Assembly (NCBI GenBank): GCA_018608405.1
Contig: JABAZP010000021.1
Coordinates: 1-53,756 of the forward strand
Source: Flavobacteriales bacterium
GTDB taxonomy: Bacteria > Bacteroidota > Bacteroidia > Flavobacteriales_E > Vicingaceae
Direction: 5' to 3'
DNA: 53,756 bases
The notes under the pieces were generated by a model. It worked only from the letters and a program-made list of their open reading frames with translations, was not told the origin of the DNA and ran no database searches. Shown here one piece after another: positions 33,906 through 42,512 of the stretch; within the stretch, counting starts at the first letter, position 1; each line of letters opens with the position of its first letter. Both the position numbers and the translations under genes were made by a program.

Positions 33906-34478
33906 TTGAAAGAAGGTTTTGACAAACTAAAATTAGCTGACGAAAAGTTAGTTGTTCTTTTAAATGATGGGGATGAGGAGGCGTTTGAAATACTGTACGA
34001 CAGGTATGCCAAACCAGTGTTCAACTTCTTTTATATGAAATTGAACAGCAAAGAAAAAGCAGAGGATTTTTTACAAAACCTGTTTGTCAAATTAATTGAA
34101 AAAGGAAGCCAATTTGACGAGCAAGAAGTATTTAGAATATGGTTTTATACCTTGGCGCACAATCAGTGTAAAAATGAATACCGAACACTGAGTAGGTCTC
34201 GTGTAGAATATACCAACGTAGAAGATAATCGTTTAGTTAACAATTGGGAGAGCAGCTCAGAAAGAATTGATTCGTCGATTTTTTCTGAGCACTTGACTCT
34301 GGCGTTGAACAAGTTGAATGACGATCAAAAGAGTTCTTTTTTACTTCGCTTTAAGTATAATTTCAGCATGAAGGAGATTAGCGAGGTATTAGAATGCTCT
34401 GAAGGAACTACAAAATCTAGATTGTTTTACGCACTGAGACAATTGGCCAAAGAATTGAAAGAATTTAACCCTTATTGA
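33906..34478 (+). CDS. ECF-type RNA polymerase sigma-70 factor
   Basis: The product has 190 residues from a TTG start. Region 2 spans about 18-85 (LYDRYAKPVFNFFYMKL, AEDFLQNLFVKL) and region 4 about 125-183 (LNDDQKSSFLLRFKYNFSMKEISEVLECSEGTTKSRLFYAL). There is no ATG before residue 43, and starting there would delete region 2, so TTG is used. ECF sigma factors direct RNA polymerase to a small regulon and are normally held by an anti-sigma factor encoded next to them. That partner gene follows after one base but is broken, so this sigma factor may be free of membrane control. Confidence 0.92.
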   Translation: MKEGFDKLKLADEKLVVLLNDGDEEAFEILYDRYAKPVFNFFYMKLNSKEKAEDFLQNLFVKLIEKGSQFDEQEVFRIWFYTLAHNQCKNEYRTLSRSRVEYTNVEDNRLVNNWESSSERIDSSIFSEHLTLALNKLNDDQKSSFLLRFKYNFSMKEISEVLECSEGTTKSRLFYALRQLAKELKEFNPY

Positions 34479-34479
34479 T

Positions 34480-34860
34480 ATGCAAAATATTGACAAAGCA
34501 CTTCGTAAGTTATCAAAAGGAGAGATGGAATTATTAACTCCTGAGGAAAAAACGTTATTAGTAGACAATTTGGAATCAACAGAATTGAATGATTTTAAAG
34601 AAATTATTATTCAATTGACTGAAGCGAATGACGATTTGGAACCCGATAGTAGATTAAAAACGGAATTGCTTCAACAGTTTAATAAAACGAAATAAACGAA
34701 ACAAAACAATACAGCAGCAGAACATTCAGCTTCTTCGAAATTCTATTTTCTAAAAGTAGCGGCGGCTGTTTTGGTATTAGTTGCTATAGGGGTATCGCTC
34801 TACTTTTCAAATAATAATGCAACGGATGAAGCTTCCGTGTACATCGAGACAGAGGAATTC
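34480..34860 (+). pseudogene. Anti-sigma factor remnant with in-frame stop
   Basis: ATG 34480 opens 71 codons of a helical, acidic sequence (MQNIDKALRKLSKGEMELLT ... LLQQFNKTK) of the kind that forms the cytoplasmic sigma-binding part of small anti-sigma factors. TAA at 34693-34695 ends it. The same frame continues without another stop through a polar linker into a membrane helix (FLKVAAAVLVLVAIGVSLYF, about 34744-34803) and a short periplasmic stretch ending near EEFNQF. So one membrane anti-sigma gene was present. The truncated 71-residue product might still bind sigma but has no membrane anchor. The right boundary is approximate. Confidence 0.75.
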
Positions 34861-35892
34861 AATCAGTTTACGCATACAGCAGGAGGGAAGACTTATGATT
34901 ATTACGTTCAGGCAAAGTCATTGGATTCATCAGCACCAAGTTGGTTGTTGCCCAATTCCAATGTAGATTCTGTTTATTCGGTGTATGAAGACAGTCCGCA
35001 ATACGGCTACCTGACTTATGCCACCGTTACCAAAAACAAGCAAGTAGAGCTGAATTATTACAGAGACACACCTTCGCCGATAAAAAGCTACACCGTACTT
35101 CAAGGGGAAACTGAAACAACACTAGCGCCTATTGCGGTGATCAATGCCAACACCTTAGTAGGTCAAGAGCGGTTGAATTTTACGGATAATGCAGCAGATG
35201 TGAATGCTAGAGAATATTATTACCAAGTAACATCCCGAAACGATTGTGGCAACTTAACGAGTAGCTCTAATCTGGGAAGAACGATACATTTGGTAGTAGA
35301 AAATGACGACGAAGGTTTGAGAAACACCTTAAGATGGAATAAGTATGTGGATTGGGACAGCACTGTGGCCTACTACAACATTTACAGAACCTTGAGTCCA
35401 TTTTATTCAACAACAGTATACCAACAAGTAGCGCCAGATAGCTTAAATGATTTCAATGTATTTGTAGATAACATTTCCGATGCTACAACATCAAACGGTA
35501 AGTTTTATTACCGTGTAGAAGCTGTTCAAGGGCCGGTACTTCCGAGTGCAGTGAATGGTTTTCCGAATAATCTAACTTCGGCAGTATCAAATTCCAACAT
35601 TGCAGAAGCTTTGCAAAATCCGTTGATGTACGTTCCCAATGCCTTTGCACCTGACGGAATAAACAATACTTTCGGTCCTAAAGGGCAGTTTTTTGATTAC
35701 ACGCAATTTGAAATGACCATTTACAACCGTTGGGGCGAGCAGGTGCACCTGACCAACGACATCAATCAAGCGTGGGATGGAACGGTTGATGGAAAAGACG
35801 CTTCCTCAGGCACCTATGTTTACATCATTCGCTACAAAGACGGAGAAGGAAAAGAGAAAAGCAAAAAGGGAACGCTTACGTTGATTCGGTAG
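34861..35892 (+). pseudogene. C-terminal fragment of a T9SS type B surface protein
   Basis: In frame with the anti-sigma remnant, and with no start codon or signal peptide of its own, the sequence continues as two fibronectin III-like domains (TYDYYVQAKSLDS; YYNIYRTLSPFY ... FYYRVEAVQGP) and then a gliding-motility-type C-terminal sorting domain (YVPNAFAPDGINNTFGPKG, IYNRWGEQV, WDGTVDGKDASSGTYVYII, ending LTLIR). Such domains normally end very large Sec-exported, T9SS-delivered proteins. Attached to an anti-sigma N-terminus it is topologically implausible, so I read it as the 3' end of a lost gene joined here by deletion or rearrangement, or by an assembly error. The nearest TTG (34771) lies within the membrane helix. 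Confidence 0.75.
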
Positions 35893-36073
35893 GAGCAGTT
35901 CTAAAAAATGCATGATGAATGCATAATGATTCGTGTTGTATGTAAAAGAAACGATGATTGATTTTAATGTTATTACACTGCATAAGAATCATCTATTCAT
36001 CTTGAAGCGAAACACGTCCAATTCTACTTTTAATAATGTTAATTTTACGTATTCATAGTTTTAGATTTACTTT

Positions 36074-36835
36074 TTGTCCAAATTACCTCAAGCTCATCAA
36101 TTTTTAGATCTCTCAGATTACGGAAGGCCAATCGCTCGGTTAATCGCTGGTTCTCTGAAAAACACCTCTGTAACTCCAGTTCAAGTTACTATTTGGTTCG
36201 TTATTTCTGGGTTAATTTCAATTATTTTTATGTTGGAGGGATCCTACTGGTTGGCGGGCTTTTTTCTAGTGTTAAAATCAATATTAGATGCTGCTGACGG
36301 TGAATTGGCACGAATAAAAGAAACCCCATCGTATACCGGTCGGTACTTGGATTCCGTTTCTGACATCATCCTTAACTTTATTATTTTTATGGTGATTTGG
36401 TACATCACCGAAATTTCCATCTGGTGGGCATTTCTTGCTTTTTTCTGCTACCAGCTACAAGGAACCTTGTACAATTATTACTACGTCATTTTAAGAAGTA
36501 AACTAAACGGTGATACCACCAGTAGAATAATTGAAGAAGGAACACCAACAGCTTTAGGAACTGAAAGTCAGAAAGCGGTAAATGTGTTATTTACCCTCTA
36601 CACTTTATGCTATACTGTTTATGATAAGATCATCTATCAATTGGATAGAAACGCGGCGGAAGGAAAAATCATACCGAATTGGTTGATGACCGCGGTTTCC
36701 ACTTTTGGTTTGGGGTTTCAACTCTTACTCATCAGTGCCTTTTTGATTCTTGGATGGAAAGCCTTTATCATTCCTTTTTTCATCGGCTATTCCGTTATGG
36801 TTTTTATTTTTATAGGTCTTCGAAACATCGTTTAG
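36074..36835 (+). CDS. CDP-alcohol phosphatidyltransferase
   Basis: The product has 253 residues and about six membrane helices. It has the complete family motif D(x2)DG(x2)AR(x8)G(x3)D(x3)D: D72, D75, G76, A79, R80, G89, D93 and D97. These enzymes join a CDP-linked lipid to an alcohol such as glycerol phosphate, serine or inositol; the alcohol used here cannot be told. The start is TTG at 36074, since the next Met (residue 53) would cut the first helix. The gene is transcribed toward the helicase gene with one base between them. Confidence 0.88.
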   Translation: MSKLPQAHQFLDLSDYGRPIARLIAGSLKNTSVTPVQVTIWFVISGLISIIFMLEGSYWLAGFFLVLKSILDAADGELARIKETPSYTGRYLDSVSDIILNFIIFMVIWYITEISIWWAFLAFFCYQLQGTLYNYYYVILRSKLNGDTTSRIIEEGTPTALGTESQKAVNVLFTLYTLCYTVYDKIIYQLDRNAAEGKIIPNWLMTAVSTFGLGFQLLLISAFLILGWKAFIIPFFIGYSVMVFIFIGLRNIV

Positions 36836-36836
36836 T

Positions 36837-38147
36837 TTAAACGATGTTTACCCTGACTTTTCGCTTTTTTAAATGCGTATTGTTCAGTTTTTGAATCAAT
36901 GGAATAGCCTTCTTTGCTCGAACGGCAATGAATGCACAGTCATCTTTCAATTCAATTACACCTAGGTCAGTAGGCTTTAAGCCGCCTTTCTTAAAACAAA
37001 TTCCGGCAATATCACCTTTAGAAATTTTATCTTTTCTTCCTCCAGAGATAAAAATGGTTTTCCAATCGGGAATAGATGGCATTGGGCGGTCAGTTAAAAC
37101 TTCCTCTTCAATGTAAGGGATAAAATCGGGTAGGGGTTCATTTCTCCATTGAATAATATAAGCTGTTCCATTCGCATTCATACGAGCTGTTCTTCCATTT
37201 CGGTGGGTAAACTCTTCTTTTCTATTGGGCAGCTGGTAGTGAATGATAAAGTTTAATTCAGGAACATCAATACCTCTAGCAGCAAGGTCAGTAGCAATGA
37301 TTAGTCGATGCGTTCCATTTCTAAATTTCATCAAGGTTCGTTCTCGATCAATTTGATCCATACCACCGTAAAAGCACCCGTGAGGAATGTGTTTTTCCTC
37401 TAAAAAATCGCTTATTCGTTGAATGCTGTCTTTGAAGTTGCAAAATACAATACCCGACTTGTTTCCTAAGTGCGCTAGCGTTGCGGCTAAGGTTTCCAAT
37501 TTGTCCTTTTCGGGAGAAAGTACACTTTTCAAGGTCAACTTCGTGCTGCCTTCCTTTAAAAAGTTAATGGTTTTAGGACTCTTTAATCGAACAAACTGAG
37601 GAACTTCAACACCTTGTGTTGCAGAAGTCAGAATTCTTTTTTCCAAATTGAATAAGGAAGAAATAATGTCTTTCATTTCTTTCTCAAATCCAACTTCTAG
37701 CGACTTGTCAAATTCATCTAACACCAACGTTTTAATAAATTCTGAGGTAAATGTGTGTCGGCGCATGTGATCTGCAATTCTACCTGGCGTCCCAACCAAA
37801 ATTGCCGGTCGGTGTTTTAAATCCATTTTGTCCTTTGATCCAGATTTTCCTCCGTAGAAGGCATTGGTTTTAAAACCTGTTCCCATTTCACGAATTACCT
37901 GATTGATTTGTATTGCCAATTCTCTAGATGGAACCAGAATCAAAATCTGTATCTCTTCACAGTCCTGGTCTAACTGTTCAATAATGGGAAGTAAAAAAGC
38001 TAGGGTTTTACCGGTTCCTGTGGGGCTCAGTAAAATTACATCTGACTCAGATTGAATGGCTTCTTGAGCCTTCACCTGCATTTCATTCAACTTCTTTATG
38101 TTGAGTTTTTCTAGTATGTCCGCTTGGCTTTTCTGTGCTTTCCCCAT
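36837..38147 (-). CDS. DEAD-box RNA helicase with DbpA-type C-terminal domain
   Basis: The product has 436 residues. Motif I is SPTGTGKT (K47), motif III SAT in LTSATQG, motif VI HRNGRTARM. Motif II reads DEFD (D144-D147) in place of DEAD. The last 75 residues (TIFISGGRKDKISKGDIAG ...) are a DbpA RNA-binding domain, which in E. coli DbpA targets hairpin 92 of 23S rRNA in assembling large subunits. A similar role in ribosome assembly is likely. The first base after the promoter -7 box is only four bases before the ATG, so the mRNA may lack a leader. Confidence 0.9.
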   Translation of the reverse strand: MGKAQKSQADILEKLNIKKLNEMQVKAQEAIQSESDVILLSPTGTGKTLAFLLPIIEQLDQDCEEIQILILVPSRELAIQINQVIREMGTGFKTNAFYGGKSGSKDKMDLKHRPAILVGTPGRIADHMRRHTFTSEFIKTLVLDEFDKSLEVGFEKEMKDIISSLFNLEKRILTSATQGVEVPQFVRLKSPKTINFLKEGSTKLTLKSVLSPEKDKLETLAATLAHLGNKSGIVFCNFKDSIQRISDFLEEKHIPHGCFYGGMDQIDRERTLMKFRNGTHRLIIATDLAARGIDVPELNFIIHYQLPNRKEEFTHRNGRTARMNANGTAYIIQWRNEPLPDFIPYIEEEVLTDRPMPSIPDWKTIFISGGRKDKISKGDIAGICFKKGGLKPTDLGVIELKDDCAFIAVRAKKAIPLIQKLNNTHLKKRKVRVNIV

Positions 38148-38151
38148 TTTG

Positions 38152-38181
38152 CAAATTTAGGCTATTAAACGCTGTTAACAA
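38152..38181 (-). promoter_or_regulatory. Promoter of the helicase gene
   Basis: On the minus strand TAAATTTG (38159-38152) is an exact -7 box, and TTG (38181-38179) stands 19 bases upstream as the -33 element. The box ends four bases before the ATG at 38147, so transcription should start at or next to the start codon. Confidence 0.65.
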
Positions 38182-38205
38182 TTGTGTTTGTTAACGTATG
38201 TCAAG

Positions 38206-38239
38206 TTGTTCATCGTGTCCCTTAGCTTTCGTATTTTTG
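38206..38239 (+). promoter_or_regulatory. Promoter of the HYC/HMA/TonB unit
   Basis: TATTTTTG (38232-38239) is an exact -7 box and TTG (38206-38208) stands 23 bases upstream. The box ends four bases before the GTG at 38244, so a leaderless or nearly leaderless mRNA is predicted. Confidence 0.55.
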
Positions 38240-38243
38240 AAAG

Positions 38244-38654
38244 GTGAAAAAATTGCAATCAATTTTAAGTTTAGTCTTACTGCTTGGTTTTCTGAGTAGT
38301 ACCACTGGCATAAATGTTTACAAGCATTATTGCGGAGACTTCTTAGCTGAGATTAGCTTTTTTGTTAAAAGCAATCCTTGTGCCGATGAAAACGGAGAAG
38401 AGAGCTGCAGCGCGAGTAAAGAGACGGATTGTTGCGAAGATGAAAGTGAGTTCTATCAATTAGATACTCAGCTCATCAGAGAATCGTATGGCTATCAAAA
38501 AATTGAATTAACCCCATTTCAGCTAGAGCTAGTTAGCGAGCTATTTATTGTTGCAGAAAGTGCATCAGTTGAAACAGAGATATATGTTCCGCCTCCCCTT
38601 ATAAATAAAGAACCCCTCTATCAAAAAAATCAGCAGTTGGTATTTTATGGTTGA
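38244..38654 (+). CDS. HYC_CC_PP-type cysteine-rich exported protein
   Basis: The product has 136 residues from GTG 38244, with a signal peptide ending near residue 22. It has HYC at 28-30, further cysteines at 46 and 55, the CC pair at 63-64 and a PPP segment near 115, the pattern behind the name HYC_CC_PP. Such proteins are found beside metal-binding HMA proteins and TonB receptors in Bacteroidota, as here. A metal-binding or sensing role outside the cytoplasm is likely but unproved. GTG is retained because the next possible start would drop the basic start of the signal peptide. Confidence 0.75.
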   Translation: MKKLQSILSLVLLLGFLSSTTGINVYKHYCGDFLAEISFFVKSNPCADENGEESCSASKETDCCEDESEFYQLDTQLIRESYGYQKIELTPFQLELVSELFIVAESASVETEIYVPPPLINKEPLYQKNQQLVFYG

Positions 38655-38710
38655 TAAAAATGAATTCCAGAACAGAATTTATTAAATACAAAATCATAAA
38701 AATTACAACA

Positions 38711-39064
38711 ATGAAAAAGATCTTATTAATACTAGCAGTTTTTACCTTCACTGCGGGCTACGCTCAAAAAGGTGACGATACAGTTAAAGAAACAACTTTT
38801 AAAGTAGAAGGAGTCTGTGGAATGTGCGAAAAGCGTATAGAAAGTGCTGCACTGCGGACGAAAGGAGTTAAACTAGCGGAATGGGACAAGGAGAGTAAGG
38901 ATTTAAGAATTGTCTATAATTCAAAGAAAGCGACCCTTGAAGACATTCAAACTGCCGTATCTGTAGACGGTCATGATACTCCAACTACAAAAGCGGACAG
39001 TACCAATTATGCTAAATTGCCCAATTGTTGCCGTTACCGAGACGGAGCAAAGTGCAACGATTAA
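38711..39064 (+). CDS. Exported heavy-metal-associated (HMA) domain protein
   Basis: From ATG 38711 the product has 117 residues with a signal peptide ending at about residue 18 (AGYAQ). One HMA domain (about 28-95) carries the metal pair in GVCGMC (C36 and C39). The C-terminus has three more cysteines (NCCRYRDGAKC). HMA domains bind copper or similar soft metals; with a signal peptide this one works in the periplasm. Longer in-frame starts exist upstream (TTG 38651, ATG 38660), but they would bury the signal peptide. The TonB receptor gene follows after 12 bases. Confidence 0.88.
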   Translation: MKKILLILAVFTFTAGYAQKGDDTVKETTFKVEGVCGMCEKRIESAALRTKGVKLAEWDKESKDLRIVYNSKKATLEDIQTAVSVDGHDTPTTKADSTNYAKLPNCCRYRDGAKCND

Positions 39065-39076
39065 ATCGCTAGCATT

Positions 39077-41371
39077 ATGAAAATTATACTAGCAGTCCTC
39101 TTGATAATTCAAGTAGGATTAAGTAGCTCTTTTGCGCAGAAGGAGTTAAGTGGTGCAGTGGTGCATGTAAATCAGAAAGGTAGAATTGAACCGGTTCCCT
39201 TTGCCAATATTCATTGGCAAGGAACCAATTACGGTACAACATCCGATACCAATGGACTATTCCGTTTAGCAGTGCCGGATGATGCGCGATTTTTAATTAC
39301 TTCGTTTATTGGGTATCAGACTGACACAGTTCGAATTACCAATTTTAACAAAACAGTCAGCATTCGCCTAAGGAAAAGTTCAACTTCTATTGGGGAGGTA
39401 GATATTGAGTATCGCCAAAAGTCTTCTCAGATGTCATTTATCAATCCGCTGGCAACAATTACGATGAGTGAGAAGGAACTCTTCAAAGCGGCATGTTGTA
39501 ATCTTTCGGAGAGCTTTGAGACCAATCCTGCGGTAGATGTGAACTTTACGGATGCCGTCACAGGAACCAAGCAAATAAGAATGTTAGGTTTAAATGGTCC
39601 CTATACCATGATTTCAAGGGAAAACATGCCTGGGATTAGAGGGTTGGGTAATGCTTTTGGATTGTCCTTTATTCCTGGTGTTTGGGTGAATTCCATTCAA
39701 GTTACCAAGGGAGTTGGTTCAGTTGTGAATGGTTATGAAAGCATTGCTGGTCAAATCAATTTTGAATTGATTAAACCCGATTTGGGTGAGCAGACCTTTG
39801 CCAATGTTTTCACCAACTTAGGAGGAAGGTCGGAGTTGAACCTTGGACATACCGAACAGATTTCAGAAAATGTTGGAACGACCCTCTTATTGCACGGTAA
39901 TACACGTTTTTTTGAAGTGGATGCAAACGATGATGGATTTCGAGATTTTCCATTGCAAAATCAAATAAATGCGTTGAACCGATGGAAGTTTAACTCAAAT
40001 AAAGGTTTAATGGGGCAGGTCGGTGTTCATTTTTTAAAAGAAGAGAAGATTGGTGGGCAAACAGATGCTTTTATTGAGGACAATCAAAATAGATTAGATT
40101 GGATGGGACCATACCGCATCAACATCGCGACAGAAAGTGCTGAAATATTTGGGAAAATTGGTTATGTTTTCTCTGATTTCCAATACAAAAGCATGGGTTT
40201 TCAATGGTCGGTGAAGCAGCATGAACAGAATTCAAACTTCGGAAGTCGGGTCTATGATGTTCGTCAACGAAGTGGCTATGCCAATTTTATTTATCAGTCC
40301 ATTATAGGCAATACAAACCATCAGTTTAAAACGGGTGCAAGTTTTGTTTACGACGAATATGAGGAAGAATTTGAAACGCAAAGCTTTGATCGGGTAGAGC
40401 GCACGCCAGGGGCATTTTTTGAATACACGTTAAAACCAAATGCGAATTTTACCTTGGTTGCTGGTTTAAGAGGAGATTACCATAATCTTTATGGAGCGTT
40501 TGCTTCACCGCGATTGCATGTGCGTTATGCCTTAAGCGAGACCTTAGTGGCAAGAGCTTTGGCCGGAAGCGGACAGCGCTCCCCAACGGTTTTAATGGAG
40601 AGACAATCGTTAATGGCGAGTGCCAGGGCATTTAACTTCTTTGGCGATAACAAAAATGGGGTGTATGGCTTGGACATGGAAAAAGCTTGGAATTTTGGGT
40701 TCAACTTGTCAAAAAGTTTCACCTTAGATTATCGAGAAGGGAGTATTCAATTTGACGTGTATCGAACACAATTTGAAAATCAAGTGGTAGTTGATTTGGA
40801 GAACAGTTACGAGGTGAATATTTACAACTTAACTGGCGAATCGTTTTCAAATACCGCTCAATTGCAAGTAGATTACGAGTTGATTAAATTCTTAGATGTT
40901 CGATTAGCATACCGGTGGGTGCGAGTACAAACTGATTTTAACATTGGCGGAGTTGAGGAGAATCAAGAATTATTGCAACAGCCATTTACACCTGAGCACC
41001 GTTTCTTTGTCAATTTTGGTTACGCTACAAAAAAAGGGTTAAACCAAGCCAATTGGACCTTCGATTTAACTGCACAGTGGTTTAGTGAACAACGAATTCC
41101 CTCGACGGAAGGAAATTTGCTAAACAACCGTAGAAATGACCTTTCACCTAGCTTTTCTTTGTTAAATACGCAAGTAACTCGCAACTTTAATAAACGATTA
41201 GCCGTTTATGCTGGGGTTGAGAATATCTTGAACTTCAGGCAAGACAATCCTATTATTGATGCGGATAATCCTTTTGGAAATGAATTTGACGCAAGCATGG
41301 TTTGGGGTCCAATTTTTGGAAGAAATATTTATGCAGGATTACGTTGGAAAATAACAAAAGAAAAAATGTAA
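39077..41371 (+). CDS. TonB-dependent receptor of the metal unit
   Basis: The product has 764 residues: a signal peptide (to about 20), a carboxypeptidase-like beta-sandwich (about 22-105), a plug domain (about 125-235, with AACCNLSESF and GYESIAGQINFEL) and a 22-strand-type barrel that ends WKITKEKM. The plug carries a CC pair near 139, a feature I associate with receptors encoded next to HMA proteins. It probably takes up a metal complex, copper being the best guess from the neighbours. It is the last gene of the three-gene unit and is followed by a strong terminator. Confidence 0.88.
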   Translation: MKIILAVLLIIQVGLSSSFAQKELSGAVVHVNQKGRIEPVPFANIHWQGTNYGTTSDTNGLFRLAVPDDARFLITSFIGYQTDTVRITNFNKTVSIRLRKSSTSIGEVDIEYRQKSSQMSFINPLATITMSEKELFKAACCNLSESFETNPAVDVNFTDAVTGTKQIRMLGLNGPYTMISRENMPGIRGLGNAFGLSFIPGVWVNSIQVTKGVGSVVNGYESIAGQINFELIKPDLGEQTFANVFTNLGGRSELNLGHTEQISENVGTTLLLHGNTRFFEVDANDDGFRDFPLQNQINALNRWKFNSNKGLMGQVGVHFLKEEKIGGQTDAFIEDNQNRLDWMGPYRINIATESAEIFGKIGYVFSDFQYKSMGFQWSVKQHEQNSNFGSRVYDVRQRSGYANFIYQSIIGNTNHQFKTGASFVYDEYEEEFETQSFDRVERTPGAFFEYTLKPNANFTLVAGLRGDYHNLYGAFASPRLHVRYALSETLVARALAGSGQRSPTVLMERQSLMASARAFNFFGDNKNGVYGLDMEKAWNFGFNLSKSFTLDYREGSIQFDVYRTQFENQVVVDLENSYEVNIYNLTGESFSNTAQLQVDYELIKFLDVRLAYRWVRVQTDFNIGGVEENQELLQQPFTPEHRFFVNFGYATKKGLNQANWTFDLTAQWFSEQRIPSTEGNLLNNRRNDLSPSFSLLNTQVTRNFNKRLAVYAGVENILNFRQDNPIIDADNPFGNEFDASMVWGPIFGRNIYAGLRWKITKEKM

Positions 41372-41390
41372 TTTGATTGTGTTCACTTTA

Positions 41391-41421
41391 AAAGCCATGC
41401 ATCGACGCATGGCTTTTTTTT
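41391..41421 (+). terminator. Terminator of the HYC/HMA/TonB unit
   Basis: AAAGCCATGC and GCATGGCTTT form a 10-base stem with loop ATCGAC, followed by a T run. It lies 20 bases after the receptor stop codon. Confidence 0.88.
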
Positions 41422-41491
41422 GGTTTAAATGGTGAAATCTTATTAATGAAAGAATTGACAATAAATCAAGGAGTGTTTAACTTGGATTAAA

Positions 41492-41499
41492 TAACTTTG
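41492..41499 (+). promoter_or_regulatory. -7 box of the phosphatase-like lipoprotein gene
   Basis: TAACTTTG is an exact -7 box 17 bases before the ATG at 41517. A matching -33 TTG at the usual spacing is not seen. Confidence 0.45.
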
Positions 41500-41516
41500 A
41501 AGCACAACACTTAGTT

Positions 41517-42512
41517 ATGAATTTACAACTGATCATTGCCGTACTTTTTTTGAGTTTCGCTTCGTGCTCTAAAACAGATAACGACCAAAATAATACACCA
41601 AATAACAGCGCGGTTAATCAAACTTTGCCACCTGTAGTTCAGAAAAACTATATCACCGAGAATGTGGTCATTATTGTGATAGATGGACCACGATATACAG
41701 AAACTTGGGGAGATACATCTCACCAATATCAGCCTCGATTGGCAAATAGTTTAGCAGCTCAAGGAACTGTTTACACCAGTTTTTACAACAATGGTGTAAC
41801 TTTTACAAATCCTGGACACACTGCTATTACCACAGGTAATTATCAACCAATAGACAACAACGGAAGACAAATTCCATACAGGGCCTCTATTTTTCAGCAT
41901 TGGTTAAAAGATTCAGGTGCGGACTCAAGTAAAGCTTGGATCATTACAAGCAAGGATAAATTGCAAATATTGGCGAACTGCACAGAAAGAGATTGGCAGA
42001 ACAAGTTTATGCCATCTGCAAACTGTGGCATTGGAGGCAATGGGGTTGGAAGTGGTTATCGTGAAGATAGTTTGACGTTCAAGCAGATTGAAAACATACT
42101 AAATACACATCACCCGAAGTTGACCCTCATTAACTTTAAAGAACCCGATGCTTCAGGACACCGAAACGATTGGAATGCTTACTTGAACGGTATGCGGAAT
42201 ACAGATGAATACGTGTACCAGATTTGGAATATGATTCAAAATGACGCTGAATATGCAAATAAAACGACGCTATTTGTTACGAATGATCACGGTAGGCACC
42301 TAGATGGTCACTTGGATGGATTTGTTTCGCATGGAGATAATTGTTCAGGCTGCCGACACATCAACTTATTTGCTATTGGCCCTGATTTTAAACAAGGGCA
42401 AGTAGCATCCATGTATCGAGAGCAGCGAGATATTTCAGCTACTGTAGCAGAGTTAATGCATTTTGACTTTCCTACAGGAAAGGGAAAAGTGATGGATGAA
42501 TTGTTTAAGTAG
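41517..42512 (+). CDS. Alkaline phosphatase superfamily lipoprotein
   Basis: The product has 331 residues with a lipobox FASC (C17) and an Asn/Gln-rich spacer. The fold is that of type I phosphodiesterases and sulfatases: metal Asp in IVIDGP (D56), probable nucleophile T102 in NPGHTAITTG, Asp and His in EPDASGH, DH in TNDHGRH, and a late His in FVSHGD. It probably hydrolyses a phosphate ester at the cell surface or in the periplasm; the substrate is unknown. The end overlaps the end of the CoA-transferase gene by 8 bases on the other strand. Confidence 0.82.
   Translation: MNLQLIIAVLFLSFASCSKTDNDQNNTPNNSAVNQTLPPVVQKNYITENVVIIVIDGPRYTETWGDTSHQYQPRLANSLAAQGTVYTSFYNNGVTFTNPGHTAITTGNYQPIDNNGRQIPYRASIFQHWLKDSGADSSKAWIITSKDKLQILANCTERDWQNKFMPSANCGIGGNGVGSGYREDSLTFKQIENILNTHHPKLTLINFKEPDASGHRNDWNAYLNGMRNTDEYVYQIWNMIQNDAEYANKTTLFVTNDHGRHLDGHLDGFVSHGDNCSGCRHINLFAIGPDFKQGQVASMYREQRDISATVAELMHFDFPTGKGKVMDELFK

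Noticed and set aside
33338..35892. Recoding of TAA as a sense codon, to explain the two in-frame stops
   Set aside because: fabG, the S46 gene, the receptor gene and many others in the window end at TAA in the expected place, so TAA is a normal stop here.
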